Shown in pieces: positions 45,397 to 55,648 of a stretch of DNA of 64,000 nucleotides (position 1 is the first letter of the stretch; the number at the start of each line of letters is the position of its first letter). The translations under genes and the position numbers were made by a program. Below the pieces are notes generated by a model that had not been told where the DNA came from, ran no database searches, and saw only the letters and a program-made list of their open reading frames with translations. The DNA is from Trichosanthes cucumerina (Eukaryota > Streptophyta > Magnoliopsida > Cucurbitales > Cucurbitaceae). Location of the stretch: contig CM071843.1 in NCBI GenBank assembly GCA_036507285.1, positions 32,558,953-32,622,952 on the forward strand. Direction: 5' to 3'.

Positions 45397-45710
45397 TTCT
45401 CCCTAGGGTAGTCGACCACCATACACTCAGTCCCAAGATCGCAACAAATGAAAGGCCCTACTTTTCTAATTTTTAAGGGAAACCTTAATAACCATTTTTA
45501 TAAACTTATAGTTGCCAACCAGTAATCTTTAAGTCAGGAAATTTTATAGATCTAGGTTAGATTATAAGTTTGGTCCTATAACTTTCATAGTTGTGTCAAG
45601 TAGGTCCTTGACTTTTAAAAAGCGTAAGTTCTTGAACTTTTAAGATCGTGATAATAGGTCCTTGAACTTTTATTTTTTTAATGAGAAAGTTTAAAATGTC
45701 GATAGAAATG
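45397..45710. other. No gene; host of element K
   Basis: The stretch has loose repeats of TCCTTGACTTTT/TCTTGAACTTTT about 30-40 bp apart (45600-45680); a similar TTCTTGAACTTTC is seen at 51961. The last five bases, AAATG, are the target duplication of element K. Confidence 0.55.
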
Positions 45711-45988
45711 TGTTAGGTATCCAAACCAGAAAATTCAAGAACAAAAAAGGAACTAATATATTGCAATATCAATTAAGAAAATTACAATAACCAATAGCTT
45801 TTCGAGAGGGCTATCTCTCTCCTAAATCCCACAATGGACTTTCTACCAAAATAATTCACCCAAAAAGGGTACCCCTAACACTATTATTTATAATCAAGAC
45901 ACCTTAAACCAATTACCAAAATACCTCTCACCGATATACTAATAATCTACCACTTATACTCCATAAATACCCTACTAGTACTCTCACA
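45711..45988 (-). repeat. 3' LTR of element K (278 bp)
   Basis: On the minus strand it runs TGTGAGAGTACTAG...TACCTAACA. TATAAATA (minus) lies at 45885-45892. It differs from the other LTR by scattered substitutions and small indels. Confidence 0.95.
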
Positions 45989-46141
45989 CTACTCCGCCCT
46001 TCAAAGACACCTTGTCCTCAAAGTATGCTTAATAAAACACAAACACACAGTGTAGGGATCTAGAAAACACCTACTGAAGCTTGAAGCCCCTTCCCCTTCA
46101 CCTCTACTCTTCCGATCGCAAGTCCCGTCGTCCGAAGCCAG

Positions 46142-46769
46142 CCTCCGCCGCGCCGTCTATCCCGCTGGCCGACGACCTCCCTGCCGGACCGCTAGCCACC
46201 TCTACTCTTCCGATCGCAAGACCCGCCGACCCTTCCCCTTCACCTCTACTCAACCATCGCCGCGCCCCTTCCCATTCACCTCTACTCAGCCACCGCCGCG
46301 CCCCTTCCCCTTCACCTCTACTCTTCCGATCGCAAGACCCGCCGCCGTCTATCCCGCTGGCCGACGACCTCCCTGCCGGACCGCCGTGTCTCAGCCCTCG
46401 CCGAGACTTCTCTCTCCCGTTTCGCGAAACCGTAAGCAACCCAACCCCCCTCACCTCCGCCGCGCCGTCTATCCTGCTGGTCGACGACCTCCCTGTCGGA
46501 CCGCTAGCCACCTCTACTCTTCCGATCGCAAGACCCGCCGACCCTTCCCCTTCACCTCTACTCAGCCATCGCCGCGCCCCTTCCCATTCACCTCTACTCA
46601 CCACATGCGCGCTCCCCTTCACCTCTACTCTTCCGATCGCAAGACCCGCCGCCGTCTATCCCGGGCCGGCCGACGACCTCCTCGCCGGACCGCCGTGTCT
46701 CTCGACTTCTTGCCGAGACTTCTCTCTCCCGTTTCGCGAAACCGTAAGCAACCCAACCCCCCTCACCTC
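46142..46769 (+). repeat. Two ~313-bp tandem monomers in the LINE 5' region
   Basis: Blocks starting CCTCCGCCGCGCCGTCTAT recur at 46142 and 46454, each ending after GTAAGCAACCCAACCCCC (46431 and 46745). Inside, CCTCTACTCTTCCGATCG recurs about five times, and the palindrome GTTTCGCGAAAC appears once per monomer (46419-46430, 46730-46741). The block is rich in CpG. ORFs on both strands across it are produced by the composition. Confidence 0.88.
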
Positions 46770-47001
46770 CTTCTCGTTCTTCTTTCGTCTCGGGTTGCTC
46801 GATCCCCCCTCTCACGTTGTCGACCGCCCGAGCCTCGCGATTTTGGGTGCTGCTGTGAGAAGCGAACGACGGGAGGGTGGGTCGAGGGACTGTTAATCGA
46901 GCAGTGTTTGTGACGGTTAAGGATTCGGCTCGTTTTGGGGCAACATTCTAGATTGGGGGTTTTAGAAAGGTGAAGAGGTTGTTTCTGGGCGCTTTATTAG
47001 T

Positions 47002-48571
47002 GTGGGTTTTTGGGGTTGGTGGCTGCTCGGCATGAGGCAGCTCAGTTGTTGTGTGGGAGGCAGTGTCTTTTGGGTTTCTTTGGATGGGCCGAGGGTGGTA
47101 ATTGAAGATTGTGCTCGGGGGGAGACGTCGTTTTGCTCCGTCGATCACGTCCGATGGTTTGCGGTTCACTTTAGTACATTGGGTCGGGATTTCAGTCTTC
47201 CTTTTAAACGGAAGAAGTTTAAAGATGAAAAAGCTACGCTGGGTTTGTTTAAGGTAAGAAGGGTCGACGGTTGGTTTGCGGATTGTTGCCTTTGGTCGCC
47301 TCGGGGAATGAGCTCCTTCAGAGTGTCGTTGGGGAGCTTCGGGATGGGTTGGAGGGTGTTCAAGGGGTTGTTAGAGGATTTTTTGAAGCTTGTGGACGGT
47401 CAGGTAGGTTTGGAGGGTTCTGAAGTTTCTGGCAGCATCGAAGGGGCTGATGAGGTGGGTTTGGACAGAAATGTCGTTGATGTTCGACTTTCTAGAGTGG
47501 GTTGTGGTGGAGTTGCTAGCTATTGGGTTAGGAAAGGGGAGGATGCAGTGGATTTAAATTTTTCAGAGTTGTGGGTGGTCTCCAAGTTATTTGCGCATCT
47601 TGACTGGGGATTGGTGAAAAGAAGTTTGGAGGCTTTCTTCAAGAAACAAGTGAGGTTGAACCCGTTTCAGGTTGATAAGGCTATCCTGGCCTTCGAGGAC
47701 GATGTTGATGAGGGTTTGGCTTCGCTGTGTGGAAAGTGGCAGATTGTAGCTACATTTGAAGCTTGAAAAGTGGAATCATGAAGTGCACAATTTGCCTGAA
47801 TATATTGGGAGCTATGGTGGTTGGATAGCCATTAGAAATCTCCCTCTCAGGCTTTGGAAGAGGCAAGTGTTTGAAGCAATTGGGAATTGTTTGGGGGGGT
47901 TGGAGGTTATTGCGTCGGACACTCTGAACTTGATTGATATTCAAGTGGCCAAGTTGAAAGTGGCTAAAAATTTATGCGGGTTTCTTCCAGCCTTCATTCT
48001 TATTAAAGATCCGTTGGTGGGGGAAGTGAGGCTGAGTTTTGGTGACGTGGAAGCCTTGGATCCTCCGGTTGTATTGTCGCAGCCTCTAGTCTTTAAGGAC
48101 TTGTTCAATCCTCTGGATGTGGCAAGGGTGAGGCAGGTCATGAAAGATGAGCGTTTAGGGTGGGTGGATCAAGGGTTGGTTGTGGGCGAAGGAGCTGCTG
48201 ATTTGTCGCATAAGGAGTTTCTTATGGGAGATAATCTGGGTGTGGTGGTGGAGGACGATAGCTTGGGAGAGGCTTCAGGTGGGGAGGTGGGTGATGGGGC
48301 AAGGGTTTGTCCTGTTTCGGGTGTTGGTTTGACGGCAGTTTCTGGGACGTTGCGGGGTGATTCGGTTTCAAAGGGTCAGATGGAGGCCGAGATGGCTTCG
48401 CTTTCTTCCCCTTTACCGCAACCTGTAAAGGTAGTACGAGACAGGTTTTGGGACAAGGTTTACGTAAGAAGATCAAGCCAGGATTTGGAGGTGGAGAAAG
48501 GATTTTTGATCGGGGAGTTTCTTGAGCAAACGGATGAGAGTTTGGAGTTTCACGGCCACCAACACACGTAA
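47002..48571 (+). pseudogene. LINE ORF1 with DUF4283 domain
   Basis: The first part (47002-47766, probable ATG at 47032 MRQLSCC or 47002) contains LWVVSKLFAHLDWGLVKRSL, FQVDKAILAFEDDVDE and CGKWQIVATFE; the second, 47756-48571, continues in another frame with WNHEVHNLPEYIGSYGGWIA and IRNLPLRLWKRQVFEAIGNC. Together these make the DUF4283 region common in ORF1 of plant L1 elements; a one-frame shift near 47760 separates them. The C-terminal half is Gly/Val/Asp-rich and unordered. ORF1 proteins bind the LINE RNA. Confidence 0.82.
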
Positions 48572-49008
48572 AGCGGGGTCGAAAGTCAGTCCTTGTCGTC
48601 CCCCAAGAGGTACGATTGGCATTGTTGAGAAGTGTCAGTTGGGACCTAAGGAGGTTTCCTTTGTTAAGGTCTCTTTCAGCACTGTGTCACCCGGGATAAA
48701 GGAGTTGCTTGCTCTCTCGCTTTTTGGGCAAGACTCATCGCTTTTTCGGAGGTGAGTCTCGTGAGTCCGGATTTGAGCTCGATAAAAGGGGCGCGTAATT
48801 TTTGGGTGAACTTTCTCTAGTTTTTAATCTTTCTAAGTTGTTTGATTTTGCTGTCTGTGTCTCTCCCTCTGGAAGCAATGCCAAGGATGGATCTCCAAAT
48901 TGCCCTGTTGGTTTGTCCCAGTTCGCTGCTTTAATTAAAGCAAGCGGATTGCATTTTAAGGAAATCCACGCAAGGGGGTCTCCCGTGATTTCAAATTGAA
49001 ATTTTCCT

Positions 49009-49257
49009 TTGGTAGGAAGTGGCTCGAAGAGGGTTGGTTTTAAGAAGTTCCTTCAAACAGTTGTTTCAGAGGTTGTTCTCTTTCAAGCCGAGAGTGAGGA
49101 GGCAAGTTCGAAGAAGTATTCTTCCGGTTTGGAAATCGTGGAGTGTAGTTGGAGTCATGGTGAGGTTTTTGGTAAATCAGGATTTTGTTATTGGTGGGAG
49201 GAAGCTAAAGTATTGGTCACGGCATTAGTATTGCAAAGGGCGCCTGTTGAAGATTAA
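49009..49257 (+). pseudogene. LINE ORF2 remnant, start of endonuclease
   Basis: GFKKFLQTVVSEVVLFQ in one frame and VRRSILPVWKSWSVVGV in the next correspond to the first ~40 residues of an L1 endonuclease (compare LKLNPTIVILQETK and FIKTLWSSRNVAW in the LINE at 58264). Everything from there to the 3' region is missing. Confidence 0.65.
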
Positions 49258-49622
49258 TGTTTGTTTTCTGATAAGCAATTTTGAAAAGCTTTGAAGTTTG
49301 GGTTTTCAGATGGTGTTGTTGGGGTCTCTTTTGGAGGGGTTGTGGGGTTTCAGTGCTTCCTTAGTCGTTGGTTCGAGTGTTTGTGTATTGCAGTGTTGTT
49401 TTGTTGTGATTCTCTGTCTTGTATGCACTTCTTTTCTCCATCGGTAGTTTGGGTGTGTGTTTGTGTGGTGCAGTTGTGATTTGTTGTGTTGTGTTTCTCT
49501 ATGTCTTGTTTTCTTTTCTTACATCCTTTGGAGACTGTATTTTGAGCATTAGCCTCTTTTCATTATATCAATGAAATTCTCTTGTTACCTTGTCAAAAAA
49601 AAAAAAAAAACACAAACACACA

Positions 49623-51193
49623 AAATGAGTAACAAACCCTTCTTTAAAAGGAAACTGGTCGGCACTTCATCGATCATGTTTAGTGGACGGTAGTTGGAAT
49701 TGTTGGTCGTCAACAACAATAGCAATGGATCGATTGGCGGTAGTGAACAAGGTTGAACCAATCAGAGAATGAAGGTGTGAGGTGAAAAGGACAACCAGAC
49801 AAAAAATCTTTTGACTACGATATTTGATTCGGTAGACGTCGATGGATGGTAGCTGCAGGACGTGTGGATGGCGGTAGTGGGTGGTGACCGGTGGTGGCAA
49901 TGGCCAATGGCGTGAGCTTGTCCCGTGGAGATGATCGACAATGTGAGTGTAGAACATTGTACGAGGGAGGCTAGGGTAAATTTCTTCGTGTGGGTAAAAT
50001 ATTGCCATGTTGGGTCAGAATTTGGATTCACAATTAAAGACAACATCCATACCTCCTTTAAAACAGAATGGGCCTCATACAAGATTTTTAGAAACAGCCC
50101 ATTAAAAGAAAGCATATCAAGCCCCTGCCCAATAAGTCCACAATCCCATCTTCTGGAACCACCTAATTTCCCATTAGGTTTAGTGTTTTTTACCCATTCT
50201 TCTTCCTTTTTCCTTCCGTCACTAAGTAACCCAACACATAACAGCGCACATAACTTGCAAAGACAACTTCTGCAGGGATTCATGTCCGGCCATATTGTTT
50301 CAACCACCTACATTGGCCTCCTTCGACCGATTCGCTTCTTGTTCCAGTCGAATGGCGATTTTCTTTTATTTTTCTTCCCCTACTCGATAATATCTTAAGC
50401 TGTCAATGCCTCCTCTGACTTTCCTCCCAAAATTTCCTCTTCAACAATAATTGTAGGCGATTTTTCCCTTGACATTCCAACTTGGACACCATCCCCTTGA
50501 ACTTTTTTCTAGCCCACTTGTGCACGGTCTTCGATCTTCGGCAGAATACAGGTTGGGTTCCCTTTGATCGCTTCTCTCTACCCCTTTTTTTCTCAATCGA
50601 ACTAGTTTCGTCTTCCAACTTCGTCGTTTCGCGACTCTCCTTTTCCACAGTCGTTGAGGACTTGACAGGACTTTGTATTTCTCCAATTCGAGCAACCTGT
50701 GTCTTCTTGTGCATTCTCTATCTCTCTTGCCCCCTTTCTTTCTATTTTTTTTCTTTTTCTTCTGCTTCTTCCTTTCATTGTTTTTCTCTTCCTTTTCTGG
50801 GTGAATGCCTCCTTGTGATGGCTCTATTCTCACTCTAGACAAACTCTCATTCTTCATCTCTCTTTGTATTTCTCCAATTCGAGCAACCTATGTCTTCTGG
50901 TGCATTCTCTATCTCTCTTGCCCCCTTTCTTTCTATTTTTTTTCTTTTTCTTCTACTTCTTCCTTTCATTGTTTTTGTCTTCCTTTTTCTGGGTGAATGT
51001 CTCCTTGTGATGGCCCTATTCTCACTCTGGACAAACTCTCATTCTTCATCTCTCTTTGCTTGTGTTTTTCTTTCACGGTCTCGATTTCTCCCATCCTAGA
51101 GCTTGCTTGGTACTACGTCGTGATCGTGGCAAAACTTTCTCCTTGTAACTTCCCCTTTCCTGCAATCATCATCACCAGTGCCTTATAGTTCCC
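49623..51193 (-). other. Internal non-coding region of element K with a tandem duplication
   Basis: No gag or pol domain is seen. A 191-bp unit is duplicated at 50671-50861 and 50862-51055; its pyrimidine-rich strand gives rise to Lys/Arg-rich ORFs on the minus strand (50403-50857) that I regard as chance. The left part (49623-50400) has overlapping ORFs on both strands without domains. Confidence 0.6.
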
Positions 51194-51373
51194 TCACATT
51201 TCACCTGTTTGTCTCCACATACTTTCTTTTGCTTCTTCCAAACTCCTTTGGTTCTCTTTCCCCCAATTCGATAAAACTCCCATGTTTTTCCTTAGTTCCA
51301 AAACCGCTGCCTGAAGGTCGCTAACATCTCTCTTTGTTCCTACTACTCTTTCTTCCATCTGCCTATGTGTCAT
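51194..51373 (-). CDS. Element K gag N-terminus, 59 aa
   Basis: The ATG at 51373 lies 28 nt inside the primer site. The product starts MTHRQMEERVVGTKRD and is a charged, probably coiled-coil stretch (LQAAVLELRKNMGVL, SLEEAKESM) as at the start of chromovirus gag proteins. It stops at TGA 51194-51196. It is a remnant. Confidence 0.6.
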   Translation of the reverse strand: MTHRQMEERVVGTKRDVSDLQAAVLELRKNMGVLSNWGKENQRSLEEAKESMWRQTGEM

Positions 51374-51400
51374 ACTCTTTGTTCTCCCGGGATGTGGCGT

Positions 51401-51412
51401 GCTCTGATACCA
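51401..51412 (-). other. Primer binding site of element K
   Basis: The minus strand reads TGGTATCAGAGC exactly and lies 3 nt from the 5' LTR end. This sets the orientation of K. Confidence 0.92.
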
Positions 51413-51415
51413 ATT

Positions 51416-51695
51416 TGTTAGGTATCCAAACCAGAAAATTCAAGAACAAAAAAGGAACTAATATATTGCAATATCAATTAAGAAAATTACAATAACCAAT
51501 AGCCTTTCGAGAGGGATATCTCTCTCCTAAATCCCACAATGAACTTTCTATCAAAATGATTCACACCCAAAAAGAGGACCCTAACACTACTATTTATAAT
51601 CAAGACACCTTAAGCCAATTACCAAAATACCCCTCACTGATATACTCATAATTTACCACATATACTCCATAGAATACCATACTAGTACTCTCACA
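51416..51695 (-). repeat. 5' LTR of element K (280 bp)
   Basis: It matches 45711-45988 over its full length, with TGTGAGAG...CCTAACA ends on the minus strand, and is followed on the plus strand by target duplication AAATG (51696-51700). Confidence 0.95.
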
Positions 51696-51700
51696 AAATG

Positions 51701-52930
51701 CCATTAAAAGTAAATTAGAGTTTTATAGGGGTATATTAGTAATTAGATAGGGAGGTTGTTATGGTATTTGGTTATAAATAGAGGGAGGGAGAAAGGAGGA
51801 AGTTAAGTATTGATTTAGTTGGTTTAGGACTTGAGTGATCTCAAGATAGGGAGGGTCCAAGTACGTCGAACTATTTGATTTATCTTTTAGTTCTTTATCT
51901 TTCGTATTTCAATATCATTTTAGTTTTGTTTGGATTTTATCAAATGCGTCTAATAGGTTCTTGAACTTTCAATTTCATATCCCATCAATCCCTAATTTAC
52001 GAGACACAAAATTCAAGGATCTATTAGGCACAAAAACAGGAAAAAAATCCTAAGTTCAAACTAAAGAGAAAATGGTAAACGAAGATAAATGAAGTTGGCC
52101 AATCCATCTCAAGGCTCCTCATTACCATCAACAAACTCAATATCCATGTCATCACTTGCATAATCTGTTAGTGATGAGAGTTCAATAGTACTTGGTAAGT
52201 AGTCCGCACTTTAGGAGTCACATAACAGTCAAATCACACATAAATGTATAAATTATAGTATGCACATGCATGCTAGAATCAAACTTATGATCCTAGCTAC
52301 ATACTTTAACTCTTTGAATTATATAACTATACTTTTCAAACACTTAACATAAACTTGCTCAATCCATATCTTGCACTTAGATCATAACTGACCTTATCTC
52401 TAATCAGGATGACCTAGGTCCATCATACCTTGAAAACGTTATCTTTGCATAGCATGCATGGCATATTGGTATTTGACCTTTATATCCGGACAGTGATACT
52501 TATTTTTGCAGAAAGAATATCAACCTTTGACATCTATACCCAGGCAACCCAATACTTATGTTCACAAAAATGATCTTGGTCCCTTGGTCCCTAACCTTTG
52601 TACCTAGATACCCCAATACTTGCTTTATGTTAAGTCTACATTTTTTATCTATCTTGAAGTATTATATATATCAATATAAACACAAATGTCCTAGAAAAAA
52701 AATGTCTCCAATGCATCATTGTCCTACTTTTTTAGAAATTAATGTGTCAATGAGTTTGTGCCTATACTTCTTAGTTTTCATCCATATTTTAAAGAATATC
52801 CCTCTTCTTTTAAGGTAATTGTTAACTCAACTTTTTGTTGGTGCAAAGACAACCAAGCAATTAAATTTTAAGAGGCAGCCTTATTGACAAAGAGTTAGAA
52901 GAATGGTAAGATTTCTCATTGCTCCTTTAT
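51701..52930. other. No gene; possible decayed LTR sequence
   Basis: A TATA-like GGTTATAAATAGAGGGAGG lies at about 51770-51790, which would fit an LTR promoter. At 52460-52620 three loosely similar blocks of about 55 bp (words ACCTTT, ATACCC/ACCCC and AATACTT) recall the tandem blocks of the gypsy LTR at 6436 but are too decayed to align by eye. No coding region is supported; the ORF at 52558-52818 has no domain. Confidence 0.45.
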
Positions 52931-53636
52931 TAGGGATGTACAAATAACTCAGTAACCCGCACAACTTGGACTACCCAACTCAAACCGTAATAGTTGGGTT
53001 GGGTTAAGTTTTTTTCAGTTTGGGTTGGGTTAGGATTCTGGAGAACCGAAATTTCTGGTCGGTTCTCAAGCCTGGCTTTTTAGGCTCAGGTTGACCCGAT
53101 CCAATCCAAACCAACCGAACCCAAAATTTATGTTTTTTATAATATAAATATATAAATAAATTATTTGTGAACTTTTAGGGGTTGTTTGGGGCGCAGAGTG
53201 AGTAACGTGGATTATAATAGCATGTGGAGTTATATAATCTGTGCTTAGGATGCAGAGTATTTAGTCTGGGAGTTTGTGTTTGGGTGCAGAGTATCCATAA
53301 ACTATTATAATAGAGGTTATTATAACATACCCCCAAACAGGCTCTTAATGTTTTTCATCTAAGATTGTAACGAAGATTAAGATGTTATGAACTCTGAAGT
53401 GTGATATTTTAATTTCATGTGATTTTAATTATTAATTCAAGCGAAAATTATTTTAAATTATTAAGAAGATTATATAATTAAATAAATAAAAAATCGACCC
53501 CAGTGACCCAACCCAACTTGAAATATAGTGTTGGGTTGGGTTGCCACCCTTGATCGGGTCATTCGAGTAGCCAACCCGAATTTTCGAGTTGGTCCTAAAA
53601 AATCCTTCAATCCAACCCAATTTGTGTACACCTCTA
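52931..53636. mobile_element. hAT-type MITE, 706 bp, with nested MITE
   Basis: Its termini are TAGGGATGTACA and, inverted, TAGAGGTGTACA. Flanks TCCTTTAT (52923-52930) and TCTTTCAT (53637-53644) form a decayed 8-bp duplication with two mismatches. GGGTTGGGTT runs near both ends repeat the pattern of the MITE at 41067. Without the insert at 53178 it would be about 540 bp. Confidence 0.82.
53178..53344. mobile_element. Tourist-like (PIF/Harbinger) MITE, 167 bp
   Basis: Ends GGGGTTGTTTGGGG and, inverted, GAGCCTGTTTGGGG are flanked by TTA on both sides (53175-53177 and 53345-53347), the 3-bp target preference of PIF/Harbinger elements. It is nested in the hAT-type MITE. Confidence 0.82.
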
Positions 53637-53644
53637 TCTTTCAT

Positions 53645-54125
53645 TATGCTTCCTTGATCCTAAAATATGGACTCTTGAGGGATCAAGTAGTTTTTCAGTC
53701 AATCAAGTGAAAAAAAATTCCTTCATTCGGACAGATTTTTCTTGAATCTGGCTCTTGGTAAGCTTATTGAGAACACCCATAGACCCACAAAGACTAGATT
53801 CTTTCTTTGTGTAGCAGCATTTAATAGCCTAAACACATCTGAAAATGTCATTCGAACCTCTTTCTTTCACTTCAAATTTGCATGTTAAAGCAGTGTGGAA
53901 ACATCCAAACACCTTTTGGCCCACAGTAGCTTTGCGTCACAATGATGAAATTTCATTGGACAGCAGTACTTAACAACCTAAACACATCTGAAAAGGCCAT
54001 CCAAATCTCTTTCTTTCTCCTCAAATCTGCATGTTTTAGCAACGTGGAAGCTTCCAACCACCTGTTTGTCAACTGTAGCTTTGCCTCTCAAGGGTGGAAT
54101 TTCGTTTGTCAACATTTTGACTTGG
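53645..54125 (+). pseudogene. LINE zinc-binding region relic, tandemly duplicated
   Basis: SNVEASNHLFVNCSFASQGW resembles the zf-RVT region at the end of plant L1 ORF2. The block containing it occurs twice in tandem, 53813-53961 and 53962-54108, about 149 bp each, with perhaps 15-20% difference. Only the second copy keeps a readable frame. Confidence 0.6.
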
Positions 54126-55648
54126 CTTTGTATTTTTTCAACAATGGGAGTCCAGAACGAACAAGATCATCAAGAGAATCGAGGGTTTACTCCCGAATTT
54201 CCTTTATGGTGGTCACGATGAGGGTTACCACAAACATTTGATTATATGGGAAAAAGTTCTTCCTAGTGGATTGGGTGTTAATAGTATCAAAGACAAGAAT
54301 TGGGCTTTATTAGCTAAATGGGCATGGCAATATCAAAAGGAAAAGAGTGCTCTTTGGAGGGCGGTCGTTGATGCAAAATTTGGCACAAAAGCCCACAATG
54401 ACCATCTGTGTCGTGGCCCTTGGAAAGAAATCTTGAAGCATCAGTCTATAGTTCACACTTACCTAAAGATGGAATGGGGCTTCCACTGATTTTTAGCGTG
54501 ATCGATGGTTAGGTCAAAGACCTCTTTACTTCTCTTACCCATTGTTATTCTCTTTGTCTAACAGTAAACAGGCCGCTATCAAGGCATTAAGGCACCAGGA
54601 CTTGGCTCTTTGGGACCTGAAAGTTAGAAGAGATCTTAAGGATGAAGAAATTGTGGAGTGGGTAGATTTATCCTTCGCATAATCAAGCATCCATTTGACT
54701 AATGAAGAAGACAATTGGGTGTGGCCTCTCGAAAAGAATGGACTCTTTTAAATGAATTTTTGGCTCAATAATCTCCTTACATCGATAATTGAAGACTAGT
54801 CACTTTATAAAAAGGCAATATGGCAGGGTGATTATCCAAAGAAAATCTTTTTTTTTCGTTGGGAGTTGTCTCACAGGACTATTAATACGTATGACAACCT
54901 TCAAAGAAGGCTTCCCTATATGATATTATCCCCAAGCCGGTGTATCCTTTGCAAAATTGACACTGTATCACAGTCTCATTTTTCATATTTTGCCACTTTG
55001 CACAGTTTTTCTGGAATGACATGAGGACAACTTTCAATTGGGAGATGGCCTTCCCAAAGGATCCATATATTCTCCTAAACCTTGTTTTTTTTTTATTAAA
55101 AACCAAACTTTCATTGAGAAAAAATGAAAGAATGAAAGAATACAAGGGCATACAAAAATAAAGCCCACAAAAAAGGGAGACCCTTAGCGAAAAGGACTCC
55201 AGTCTAACAAAATGAGATTAAGCGAATAATTACAAAAAAGCTTCGAAACCGAAGCCCAAAGAGAGCTATAAAATCTAAAAAGGGACCACAAGTCACTACA
55301 AGATCTCTCGCACCCCATAAACCTTGCCTTTTTGGGTCACCCATTTAGAGAAAGGAAAGAGGTCCTTTAGAAGAATTTGATTCGAGCTTTTTTGTGGTTG
55401 ATTTGGTTCAAAACAAACCATAGGATCTTTGATTCCAAGTAAAAAACCTATTCAATCTTTTTTGATAGTGTACTTTCCTTGCTATATCTTGGTGTCAAAT
55501 CGATTCTCTTTTTTCCTCTTATCACTTTTCTTCTCTTTTGTCCACTTGGAAATGTTTATTGTAACTCCTTTAGATCGGGGCTCTTCTCCCCTTTTTTTGT
55601 AAGTTTATATATTAATGAAATTGTTTCTAATCAAAAAAATAAATATAT
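54126..55648 (+). pseudogene. LINE ORF2 3' relic (RT end, zf-RVT, tail)
   Basis: The plus strand reads NFLYGGHDEGYHKHLIIWEK, then SIKDKNWALLAKWAWQYQKE, SALWRAVVDAKFGTKAHND and GPWKEILKHQ, parallel to the end of the LINE at 58264 (LKDKNKSLLAKWIWRF, GPWKHIV). Further on IWQGDYPKKIFFFRWELSHR and INTYDNLQRR lead into the zf-RVT region, and after a nested insert NLIRAFLWLIWFKTNHRIF. It ends with ATTAATGAAATTGTTTC and a short A run at about 55648. It has many stops. Confidence 0.82.
55085..55317 (-). mobile_element. 5'-truncated LINE tail nested in the LINE relic
   Basis: The insert is 233 bp, begins with a T run (A tail on the minus strand) and carries a 3' region with TTCATTGAGAAAAAATGAAAG. A 9-bp duplication TAAACCTTG flanks it (55076-55084 and 55318-55326). 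The tail resembles the one ending at 56572, so both are of one LINE family. Confidence 0.88.

Larger units (their letters stand above)
46050..49606 (+). mobile_element. ORF1-only LINE, 3.56 kb
   Basis: In order it has a GC-rich 5' region with duplicated monomers (46050-46920), an ORF1 with a DUF4283 domain (to 48571), a trace of the ORF2 endonuclease start (49009-49257), a 3' region and an A tail. The RT is missing. A complete target duplication shows it inserted in this form or with only small later losses. Confidence 0.88.
46034..49622. repeat. 16-bp target duplication of the LINE in K
   Basis: AAAACACAAACACACA stands at 46034-46049 and at 49607-49622. Its length and the adjacent A run at the right end are those of a target-primed LINE insertion. 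Confidence 0.9.
45711..51695 (-). mobile_element. Element K: non-autonomous chromovirus derivative
   Basis: The LTRs are 45711-45988 and 51416-51695, with target duplication AAATG (45706-45710 and 51696-51700). Primer site TGGTATCAGAGC (minus) is at 51401-51412. Of the internal genes only a gag N-terminus (51194-51373) and the last codons of an integrase (EDKVSLKGGVV, read on the minus strand at about 46000-45987) are seen. A 3.56-kb LINE lies inside. The layout suggests a deletion derivative mobilised by a relative such as element M. Confidence 0.9.

Noticed and set aside
46104..46913. Three overlapping long ORFs on both strands in the GC-rich block
   Set aside because: GC-rich tandem monomers lack stop codons in several frames; the proteins are Pro/Ser/Arg repeats without domains.
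50403..50857. Lys/Arg-rich minus-strand ORFs in element K
   Set aside because: They arise from a duplicated pyrimidine-rich tract; no homology to gag nucleocapsid is visible.
54882..55151. Minus-strand ORF of 89 codons
   Set aside because: It is a shadow across the junction between the LINE relic and the nested LINE tail.
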